Assembly (NCBI RefSeq): GCF_048569485.1
Contig: NC_134357.1
Coordinates: 478,603,260-478,667,259, forward strand
DNA: 64,000 nt
From: Anomaloglossus baeobatrachus
Taxonomy: Eukaryota; Chordata; Amphibia; Anura; Aromobatidae
Direction of reading: 5' to 3'
Shown here: positions 59,901 through 64,000 of the stretch, in pieces
Layout of the letters: every line of letters begins with the position of its first letter
Position numbering within the stretch: position 1 is the stretch's first letter
The notes under the pieces: generated by a model
Database searches by the model: none
What the model saw: only the letters and a program-made list of their open reading frames with translations
Told to the model about the DNA's origin: nothing
Position numbers and translations under genes: made by a program

Positions 59901-62782
59901 GTCAGCACTCTCTTATTAAGACCTAAAGATGACAGACTTTATTAAGCCTTGGCTTCCATAATACGTAACCCAACAGCGTCCTTCAATCGATGCTACTGAC
60001 AGCTGTTATTTGTACCCATTTTGGGGCAGCACAGGTGATCTGGTTGAGCCTTATCGTACCTCTCTTGGCGGCTGGCATTGGGGAAGTGTTTCAGGACCTC
60101 CCGATGTAGGAGCTCCATCTGCTGCACCCCAGAGTCAGCATCCAACTTTAGATCTAAAGAGAAATGGCGACCAAACTTACTCTTCAGATGCTGAACTGAG
60201 CCGATATATCTGGAAAGAAAGGAAAGGACAGACCAAATACCATGTTACATCTCAGAAATGACCCCCAGGTGATTGGTCATACAATAGATCTATGGACTGC
60301 ACCCACCTCAGCTCCCCGGATACCATGATAGCCACCCGGTCGCACACAGCTTCTGCCTCCTCCATGAAATGTGTGGTTATGACCGCCGCCTGCTCTTTAC
60401 CTTTGAATGTTGACCGTATCACTTGCCTGAAGACATATAGCAGCCATGAGTAATGACAAAGTCATAAAAAGATATGGAAAAGCCCCGCAAAGCCCAGCCG
60501 TGCTCACCACATGCGCTGCTTGGCCTTGGAGTCCATGCCGTTGGAGGGCTCATCGAGCAGGACGACGTCAGGATTCCCCAGCATGCTTAGCGCAAAACAC
60601 AACTAGAAAGGAAACGGTATATTCATAGCCATATCCCGGCAAAATTGTTTATCTATCGGTAAGGTCTAAAAGGGTTAAAATCACCTTTCGCTGGGTTCCC
60701 AAGGAAAGCTTCTTAGCCGGTTTACGGAGATCTTCCTTCATGTCCAAAGTCTCTGCTATCCTGTAATCAGAGAAGCCATTAGAGGTGAGGACGGCAATGC
60801 CACTGGCCTGAGTATCAACTGTGCCATACAGCCAGCACCTGCCTCCAACAGCAGGGATCAGAGCAAGCTCCGATCCTTGCTGTTCAACCACTTAAATGTC
60901 AATCAGTGACAGCAGGATTTAATTTTGCCATAATTGCAAGGTGACAATGGTTTACCATGGCAGCCAGAGACCTACTAAAGCCCGTCACCGCCACTACCTT
61001 TGTACTCCTAAGAAGACTATTAACTATGAATGCCGTAAAAACAAAACAAAAAAATAATGGTGGAAATGCATTTTTTTTTTCTCATCCTTTCACCCCTTTT
61101 GGATTTCATTTTCCCTAAAAAGTGCAACTTGTCCCGCAAAAAAGAAGCCCTGATAAGTCGATGTAAATGCAAAGAATTAAAAAGTTTATGGCTCTAGGGA
61201 AAAGGGGAGGATAAACAAAAGCGAAAATCTGGGAAAAGGGTTTAGAGATATGTGCAGTTATATTCAGACTTCGTACCTTTTAATGATCTCTTTCAGGTTG
61301 CTCTTGCTCATGCCTTTGATGGATCCATAGGTCTCGAGGTGTTCCTCTAGTTTCACCTCCGGCCACAGATGGTTAACTTGGGGTGAATACCCCACAAATC
61401 GTACAGCGTCGCTCCCACGTTCTGCAGAGTCTGTGTCACCAATTAAAATCTATGGACATAATATTGATTGGATACATTAATACAACCCACATCACACAGT
61501 TGAGTAACAAGCAGAAGGTATATAACAGCTGACAAACAAGCAAAGGGTGTGTAACATCTGACAAACAAGCAGTGGGTGTATAACAGCTGACAAACAAGCA
61601 AAGGGTGTGTAACATCTGACAAACAAGCAGAGGGTGTATAACAGCTGACAAACAAGCAGAGGGTGTATAACAGCTGACAAACAAGCAGTGGGTGTATAAC
61701 AGCTGACAAACAAGCAGGGGGTGTGTAACAGCTGACAAACAAGCAGAAGGTGTATAACAGCTGACAAAAAAAGCAGAGGGTGTATAACAGCTGACAAACA
61801 AGCAGGGGTGTATAACATCTGACAAACAAGCAGGGGTGTATAACAGCTGACAAAAAAGCAGAGGGTGTATAACAGCTGACAAACAAGCAGGGGTGTATAA
61901 CAGCTGACAAAAAAGCAGAGGGTCTATAACAGCTGACAAACATGCAGAGGGTGTATAACAGCTGACAAACATGCAGAGGGTGTATAATAGCTGACAAATA
62001 AGTAGGACCACTGACCTGTCCAGCATTAGGCTCTGTCTGACCAACCATCATATCCAGTAATGTGCTTTTTCCCGCTCCGTTTGGCCCCACCAATCCAAGG
62101 ATCTCTCCTAGAAAAAAAAGCTGATTATCCACGAGAGACGTTGCTATACAAATAGCTACATGCTTTCTCCACAACGACCGAACTTACCTTTTCTTACACA
62201 GAACGATATGTTATTAGCCACCAGTTTTCTCATTGTCTTGCCGATGATGGTTTTGCCTTTTTCTTGATATTCTTTGTGTAGACCGCTGACCATGATGGCG
62301 GGCTTCTGGGGTAGAAGAGAAGCAGATGTCGTTCAAAATTACAAATCATACCGCAAACAAGTCCTCCTCCGACGTGGCAATGACGAAGGAAAAATAGAAA
62401 AGGTACAGGTCTAGGAATAAGGGAAGGAAAAAACAAAAAATGACTGGGCCGTTAAAGGTTAGTTTATGAATGCTCATACCTCGTAGCAGTTTGATGCCAT
62501 GTACTCGCCAACCCTAGCTCTTTCCACCCGCACATCCTCGTCTTCATCTTCAGGGACTTCCGTGAACTTCCACGTCTTATTTTTCTTATCTTTCGTCCTG
62601 TAACGAGAAGGTGGTACAATATTTCCATTCTAGTGAACTTTCCTTCAAATGTCCTCACTTTCTACAGCTGCCATATATATAACGACGTACCTGAAAACAG
62701 GGTCTTTTCTTATGGATTTGCCTCCATTCTTTACTTCCAGGTAACCCAGGATTAGGAGTAAGATCACACACTGCAGATAGGG
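36942..62782 (-). CDS. ABCA5: ABCA5 orthologue, 3' part (12 exons, second nucleotide-binding domain to stop)
   Basis: This is the C-terminal quarter of an ABC subfamily A transporter, about 424 residues. Exons are at 62691-62782, 62480-62597, 62188-62305, 62016-62107, 61277-61449, 60685-60760, 60508-60602, 60307-60426, 60060-60209, 58532-58611, 51004-51059 and 36942-37046. Every junction has AG/GT ends and keeps frame. Motifs in order are a transmembrane helix, an acidic linker, Walker [10 protein letters not shown], the Q-loop in GYSPQ, signature LSLGTQRK, Walker [13 protein letters not shown] and the H-loop histidine in TTHFMEEA. The C-terminus ([12 protein letters not shown], then [14 protein letters not shown] ... 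QEDRVAF) closely matches human ABCA5 as I recall it. ABCA5 is a lysosomal and late endosomal membrane protein implicated in lipid and cholesterol handling. The last two introns are swollen by three sense-oriented DIRS elements. The 5' part lies beyond the right edge. Confidence 0.95.
37170..37347 (+). repeat. diverged tandem repeat, copy 1 of 3 (about 170 bp)
   Basis: It starts around TATTGTGGACTAAC and ends CAGTAAAATGCTTTA. Copies 2 and 3 lie at about 43611-43783 and 43784-43920 (GTTGTGGACTGAG, then CTGTGAACTGAG). A MITE carrying DIRS-c is inserted exactly at the boundary between copies 1 and 2. Confidence 0.65.
37899..38815 (-). CDS. DIRS-c tyrosine recombinase region
   Basis: Recombinase landmarks are an arginine in [15 protein letters not shown]-x-x-R in [12 protein letters not shown] and a tyrosine in TFSKHYQVH. 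The protein ends with [17 protein letters not shown]. In DIRS it joins circular cDNA to the target by site-specific recombination. Confidence 0.9.
38918..40750 (-). CDS. DIRS-c reverse transcriptase, RNase H and methyltransferase-like region
   Basis: There is one continuous reading of 610 codons. Reverse transcriptase comes first ([36 protein letters not shown]). RNase H follows ([31 protein letters not shown]). The C-terminal part ([32 protein letters not shown]) corresponds to the DAM-like methyltransferase domain that DIRS1-type elements carry between RNase H and recombinase. Confidence 0.92.
   Translation of the reverse strand: MVKASLRSVGEKYIISHGYRIEFSSSPPNRFFLSTPPCSKAAAFSQAVASLQANGVIVPVPARERFRGFYSNLFLVPKKDGTFRPILDLKLLNKHVRVRHFRMESLRSVIASMTQGDFLASIDIRDAYLHVPIAVSHQRWLRFAIGEDHFQFVALPFGLATAPRVFTKVMAAVIAVLHLQGLAVLPYLDDLLVKGPSSTDCQWSVSLTLATLAQFWWLVNLPKSTLTPTQSLTYLGMQFETLPALVKLPLIKQQSLQLAMRSLLRPRRYTLRRLMQVLGQMVASMEAVPFAQFHLRPLQLDILRCWDKWPSSLHRLVALSPRTRSSLQWWLRPLSLSQGCSFLTPSWVILTTDASLSGWGAVYFHHRAQGTWTPSESAFSINVLETRAVLLALLAFHHLLAGRHIRVQSDNATAVAYINHQGGTRSRLAMMEVQRILQWAEDSKSTISVVNIPGVENWEADYLSHQSVDGGEWSLHPAVFQSICHKWGTPDVDLMASRHNNKVPVYVARSHDPQAFAADALVQDWSQFRLSYVFPPLALLPRVLIRMEGRRVILIAPDWPRRAWYPDLLQLSVEMPWHLPDHPDLLSQGPFFRPNSTALKLTAWLLSPGF
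40811..42268 (-). CDS. DIRS-c gag-like region
   Basis: It starts at an ATG at 42266-42268 ([19 protein letters not shown]). It shows a CSAC ... CDGC cysteine cluster, an acidic Ser-rich middle and a basic Arg/Ser-rich tail ([20 protein letters not shown]). It has no similarity I recognise to capsid proteins. The gag role is inferred from position in the element. Confidence 0.75.
   Translation of the reverse strand: MSHTRSKAPKLYSVCSACKLLLHEPSTYPHCDGCSNLAGPQPGVSPPVVSQAAAAPVAEPPAWVESFSRSISQSFAESMGLLSRTLMNMHQPSSQGASNTLDRGFLSSDLRPSELTEDSSSGPRPRPSKRRRRVSSPSSSRGSLSRADSQDEEDALTGGSEAMYPIDFSEGDSDLSDLIASINSVLDLNPPVSEELPSLAEKHQFTSPKRVKSVFFNHSSFQTAVTKPRACPDKRFPKRGSDDRFPFPPEVVKEWSHSPKVDPPVSRLTARTVVSVADSTSLKDSTDRQIDLLAKSVYEAAGAAFSPTFAAVSALKAISASLEEMHSLTMESMPEMVTLTSQASAFSSYAMFAMLEAAHRTAVASANSLVIRRILWLREWKADASSKKFLAGLPFAGSRLFGEQLDEIIKEATGGKSTSMPQTKTRKPAQGRNQSRFRSFRSSNWSSSKPSASSANSAKDQKSNWRPKARPQKTAGGSATKAASS
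43611..43920 (+). repeat. diverged tandem repeat, copies 2 and 3
   Basis: Two copies of about 170 bp, each with ACAGGAATCCAGCA, then AATGTAGCATT, then TGTGCTGTCAGTATAATCC or its counterpart. The partner copy is at 37170-37347, on the other side of the MITE and DIRS-c. Confidence 0.65.
43937..44393. mobile_element. MITE
   Basis: The ends AAAGCCTGCTTTACA and TGTAAAGCCCGCTTTA are imperfect inverted repeats. The interior has ACGATATCACTAACGATGCC and TTAGATATATCGTAGTG, also partly self-complementary. No transposase. Confidence 0.6.
44394..44730. mobile_element. MITE
   Basis: The ends GGGTACATGCCCATGATCAG and the complementary CTGTGGGCACGGGCC are of a type seen in amphibian non-autonomous DNA transposons. 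It abuts the preceding MITE. Confidence 0.45.
44731..45172. mobile_element. MITE
   Basis: It begins CCAGGGTCACACTGGCGTACG and ends near CTCGCCTTGTGTCCTAAGCC. It contains short self-complementary stretches such as CCCATACACTTGTATGGG. No coding capacity. Confidence 0.45.
45691..46640 (-). CDS. DIRS-d tyrosine recombinase region
   Basis: It shares the recombinase landmarks of DIRS-c ([40 protein letters not shown]). Fossil part of a broken element. Confidence 0.85.
46660..48330 (-). CDS. DIRS-d reverse transcriptase / RNase H / methyltransferase-like region
   Basis: It shows [41 protein letters not shown] and [20 protein letters not shown]. Very similar to DIRS-c. Confidence 0.9.
48375..49724 (-). 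CDS. DIRS-d gag-like region
   Basis: The counterpart of the DIRS-c gag-like region, starting near [13 protein letters not shown] and ending in the [15 protein letters not shown] tail. Broken. Confidence 0.7.
50848..50880 (+). repeat. (TA)n microsatellite
   Basis: About 15 TA repeats between DIRS-d and the penultimate ABCA5 exon. Confidence 0.9.
50939..50972 (+). repeat. (CA)n microsatellite, (TG)n on the gene strand
   Basis: Roughly sixteen CA repeats lie about 30 bp downstream of the donor of the 56-nt ABCA5 exon when read on the gene strand. A UG run in this position is a known type of binding site for splicing regulators such as TDP-43 and CELF proteins. Confidence 0.9.
51004..51059 (-). 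CDS. ABCA5: ABCA5 exon: 56-nt penultimate exon
   Basis: It encodes [18 protein letters not shown]. It is isolated between two very large introns (7.5 kb upstream, 14.0 kb downstream) and flanked within 70 bp by a long CA/TG microsatellite. Acceptor CTCCAG, donor GTAGGT. Confidence 0.93.
51216..51300 (-). mobile_element. CR1-type LINE 3' end remnant
   Basis: The plus strand reads GGAAGAGACCTCAAGGCTC then GGGTCCAACCCCCTGC. This closely resembles the complement of the 3' tail of vertebrate CR1 LINEs. Only about 80 bp are recognisable. Confidence 0.6.
51300..51673. other. intron sequence, no feature recognised
   Basis: AT-rich intron sequence between the CR1 remnant and DIRS-e. Confidence 0.5.
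52170..53200 (-). CDS. DIRS-e tyrosine recombinase region
   Basis: It carries [15 protein letters not shown] and the upstream phrase [20 protein letters not shown], shared with the recombinases of the other DIRS copies. Broken. Confidence 0.8.
53200..54893 (-). CDS. DIRS-e reverse transcriptase / RNase H / methyltransferase-like region
   Basis: It carries [50 protein letters not shown] and [20 protein letters not shown]. Confidence 0.88.
54900..56084 (-). CDS. DIRS-e gag-like region
   Basis: It starts near [18 protein letters not shown], with a CTSC ... CEQC cysteine cluster. It continues to the conserved [16 protein letters not shown]. Broken. Confidence 0.7.
57174..57417. other. intron sequence, no feature recognised
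   Basis: Intron of ABCA5. It has a G run near 57361 but no supported element. Confidence 0.5.
57418..57710. mobile_element. TTAA-flanked MITE (piggyBac-like)
   Basis: The ends TCCTCAACTGGTGAGGTGGG and the complement of that phrase near 57682-57705 form an inverted repeat of about 20 bp. A TTAA is embedded in each flank (TTTTAATCC and GGGTTAAAT). This fits a non-autonomous piggyBac-type element of about 290 bp. Confidence 0.65.
57711..58199. other. intron sequence, no feature recognised
   Basis: One plus-strand frame (57914-58192) has no recognisable domain and lies antisense in an ABCA5 intron. Confidence 0.45.
58200..58470. mobile_element. MITE with GGGGGCTGATTCATCAAAGC end
   Basis: The left end GGCTGATTCATCAAAGC and right end GCTTGATGGATTGGCCCC are imperfect inverted repeats of a MITE type I associate with amphibians and fishes. 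No coding capacity. Confidence 0.55.
58532..58611 (-). CDS. ABCA5: ABCA5 exon: C-terminal domain
   Basis: It encodes [20 protein letters not shown] and AFFNLEQ. The VQSLSQ-FF pattern is conserved in ABCA5. Acceptor ATTTCAG, donor GTGAGA. Confidence 0.93.
58612..59390. other. intron sequence, no feature recognised
   Basis: Part of the 1.45 kb ABCA5 intron. No supported element. Confidence 0.45.
59391..59482. mobile_element. 90-bp TTAA-flanked MITE
   Basis: TTAACCCTAGAA at the left and TTCTAGGGTTAA at the right form a short perfect inverted repeat including the TTAA. The size is that of a minimal piggyBac-type derivative. Confidence 0.6.
59483..60059. other. intron sequence, no feature recognised
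   Basis: Remainder of the ABCA5 intron up to the donor at 60059. No supported element. Confidence 0.45.
60060..60209 (-). CDS. ABCA5: ABCA5 exon: post-ATPase regulatory part
   Basis: It encodes [20 protein letters not shown] and, later, [13 protein letters not shown]. It is more diverged in the middle, as expected for this region. Acceptor TTTCCAG, donor GTACGA. Confidence 0.93.
60307..60426 (-). CDS. ABCA5: ABCA5 exon: H-loop
   Basis: It encodes [12 protein letters not shown], then [20 protein letters not shown] with the switch histidine, then IMVSGEL. Acceptor CTTCAG, donor GTGGGT. Confidence 0.95.
60508..60602 (-). CDS. ABCA5: ABCA5 exon: Walker B and D-loop
   Basis: It encodes [20 protein letters not shown] followed by [12 protein letters not shown]. 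The Walker B aspartate, the catalytic glutamate (LLDEP) and the D-loop region are present. Acceptor TTTCTAG, donor GTGAGC. Confidence 0.95.
60685..60760 (-). CDS. ABCA5: ABCA5 exon: signature region
   Basis: It encodes [20 protein letters not shown] and then [14 protein letters not shown] stands where most ABC proteins have LSGGQ; the human protein is also divergent here. Acceptor ATTACAG, donor GTGATT. Confidence 0.93.
60761..61276. other. ABCA5 intron, no feature recognised
   Basis: A 516-bp intron between the Q-loop and signature exons. It has an A/T-rich centre but no repeat family I recognise. Confidence 0.5.
61277..61449 (-). CDS. ABCA5: ABCA5 exon: Q-loop and helical subdomain
   Basis: It encodes [19 protein letters not shown], then [20 protein letters not shown] with the Q-loop glutamine, then [16 protein letters not shown]. 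Acceptor CCATAG, donor GTACGA. Confidence 0.95.
61501..62009 (+). repeat. 29-bp minisatellite filling an ABCA5 intron (17 copies plus a partial)
   Basis: The unit ACAAACAAGCAGAGGG-TGTATAACAGCTG is repeated 17 times with small variants; some units are 28 or 30 bp, and some have AAAAAA in place of AAACAA. It occupies about 90% of the 566-bp intron between the Walker A and Q-loop exons. The last partial unit runs to within about 6 bp of the splice donor. Long open frames on the minus strand through this array are by-products. Confidence 0.95.
62016..62107 (-). CDS. ABCA5: ABCA5 exon: Walker A
   Basis: It encodes [18 protein letters not shown] and [21 protein letters not shown] is an intact Walker A (P-loop) that binds ATP phosphates. 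Acceptor TTTCTAG, donor GTCAGT. The donor sits about 10 bp from a 29-bp minisatellite filling the next intron. Confidence 0.95.
62188..62305 (-). CDS. ABCA5: ABCA5 exon: start of second nucleotide-binding domain
   Basis: It encodes [18 protein letters not shown] through NNISFCVRK, the first strands of the ATPase domain. Acceptor CCCCAG, donor GTAAGT. Confidence 0.93.
62480..62597 (-). CDS. ABCA5: ABCA5 exon: acidic linker
   Basis: It encodes a charged linker with [14 protein letters not shown] between the membrane domain and the second ATPase domain. Acceptor GTTACAG, donor GTATGA. Confidence 0.92.
62691..62782 (-). CDS. ABCA5: ABCA5 exon: last transmembrane segment
   Basis: It encodes [17 protein letters not shown], a hydrophobic helix, then a basic cytosolic stretch ending DPVF and two bases of an Arg codon. 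Acceptor TTTCCAG, donor GTACGT. Confidence 0.92.
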
Positions 62783-62984
62783 CTGGAAAGAAATGCACCC
62801 ATATATCAGTGTTTCATATGCCCATTGGATGCATTAATGCTTTACTATTTACAATGAGCTGCTCAGAAATGGGACAAGGAATAATCACTGGGGCTTAATG
62901 GATTAAAGGGGTTATCCCACGAGTCACTTTCATATTAAAAATCCTTTTGAAAGTCATTTGCAGTGTTTCCAGGATGAAAAATGT

Positions 62985-63590
62985 ATTATTTGCCTTCATT
63001 TGTCTCTCCTTATTGCTGCCTAGAGAAATTTTGGGCTAAATCAGTCTTCTCCTCCATCTGGCAGCTGACAGTATAGCACCTTCTTACTATCCCTGCAGAG
63101 GAAGCCTTTTCATCTATTCTGCCTATATTCTGCAAATTCTTTACTCCTTTCCTGACAAGCAGGACAGAAAGCTATTTTCACTGGTTGTTCTGCTTCTGGG
63201 GGTGGGCTCTGACCAAAATTAATTTCCTTTCCCCTCTGGCAGCTGATAGTATAACACCTTCTTACTGCCATTGTAGAAAGAGCCTTCTCAGTTTTACTGC
63301 CATGCTACTCAAGAGAATGTATCTTCGCCGATAAGTAAGATTGAAAGCAATTTCCATTGTCTGCTTTGCCACTGGAAGCAGACTCTATACAGAATCCATC
63401 ATCTTCCACCTCTGGCACCTAACAATACAGTCCCTTCTTGCTTCATCTCAGGAAAGAATCTGCTGAGTTATATTACCTTGCTACTGCAGAGACTCCGCGG
63501 CTTCCGTGACATGAAGGACAGAAAGCTATTTCTACAAGCTCCTATGATGTGGCTGTGGAATTTATCAATCCTCTTCCTCCTTAGGCCCTG
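62985..63590 (+). repeat. three diverged tandem copies of a 177-bp unit
   Basis: Landmarks recur at spacing near 177 bp. CTGGCAGCTGACAGTATAGC is at about 63059, and its diverged counterparts are near 63236 and 63413. GACAGAAAGCTATTTTC or similar is at about 63165, 63341 and 63518. The repeat lies upstream of the first ABCA5 exon in the window, presumably in an intron. Confidence 0.75.
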
Positions 63591-63790
63591 TGCGCACTGG
63601 AAAACGGAATTCTCTTAAGAAAATTCCGCAGGGTCTTAAAGATTACCGCACTCGCGGTAAAAAAAAAAACGCGGCAAACCGCACCCGAAAACCGCATGCG
63701 GTTTGCCGTGGTTTACTGCGGTTTTACCGCGGTATTGCCGCGTGCAGGTTGGTACATGTGTTTTATTGCATTCAATGCAATAAAGCACAT
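63584..63790. mobile_element. MITE rich in CCGC/GCGG
   Basis: It begins GGCCCTGTGCGCACTGG and contains the palindrome AAACCGCATGCGGTTT and several GCGGTAAA/TTTACCGC pairs. I associate the style with short amphibian MITEs whose ends read like 'GTGCGCACTGG'. The right end is not certain. Confidence 0.5.
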
Positions 63791-63818
63791 TGGAAAAAAA
63801 AAATAATTTCCTTCTGAG

Positions 63819-63844
63819 ATAGATAGATAAATAGACAGATAGGG
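63819..63844 (+). repeat. (GATA)n microsatellite
   Basis: A short run of imperfect GATA repeats. Confidence 0.7.
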
Positions 63845-64000
63845 GACAGATCGTTGCATTTCTCCCGAGCGGTAGTGAGTTCACATTACCAGCCGAGGGA
63901 AATGCCCTGTGGTTACCTCTACTGTCTCGCTGCGAGGCTGCATTCAGTAGTGTGTCAGTGTCAGTCGCGGCTAGATGCAAGCATCGGAGGACGTGGATTA

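Noticed and set aside
61436-62174. Long minus-strand open frames of 108-243 codons rich in [12 protein letters not shown]
   Set aside because: They are products of a 29-bp repeat whose unit leaves several frames open. Only the Walker A exon at 62016-62107 inside one of them is real.
1-64000. tRNA, rRNA or snRNA genes
   Set aside because: No stretch was found with convincing A and B boxes plus cloverleaf, or with rRNA or snRNA core motifs. A tRNAscan or Infernal run was not possible.

Overview
The window looks like anuran (frog) nuclear DNA: intron-rich vertebrate coding sequence embedded in DIRS, Ty3/Gypsy, Tc1, L1, Penelope and MITE families of types I associate with frogs. No bacterial or organellar features were seen. 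The species cannot be told from the sequence. The only recognised host gene is the 3' end of an ABCA5 orthologue on the minus strand, with twelve exons between 62782 and 36942. They encode the last transmembrane segment, the whole second nucleotide-binding domain and the C-terminus. Reading frame and splice sites are intact at every junction I checked.

Left third (1-20990): a deep nest of insertions. A minus-strand L1 ORF1 is opened by a 19.2 kb insertion flanked by AGTGTC. Inside lies a dispersed frog repeat, split at a TA by a long-TIR Tc1-like transposon (1411-18519). The Tc1 transposase is split by a DIRS element (about 2440-17879). The DIRS is split by a very young chromodomain Ty3/Gypsy element (2696-12157, target duplication CTGAG). 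The Gypsy pol gene is split by a 3.7 kb palindromic array of a 438-bp unit (5077-8801, 14-bp target duplication). The order of insertion can be read directly.

Middle (20990-36900): a second Ty3/Gypsy element (22300-28641) sits inside an LTR-like repeat. It is followed by a minisatellite, a 123-bp-arm foldback, a short DIRS derivative inside a MITE, a Penelope-like remnant with a hammerhead-like motif, and a hAT-like MITE.

Right half (36942-64000): ABCA5. Its last two introns (14.0 and 7.5 kb) are mostly three DIRS elements of 5.5-5.9 kb, all in the same transcriptional sense as the gene. The upstream introns are mostly small, 80-570 bp. One of these is about 90% a 29-bp minisatellite.

All five DIRS copies lie on the minus strand and carry a consensus 5' splice site (GTRAGT) at their 3' end. 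For the three intronic copies this faces the next ABCA5 exon. The features most worth following up are the 438-bp palindromic array, the sense-oriented DIRS load in ABCA5 with its built-in splice donors, and the ordered nest.
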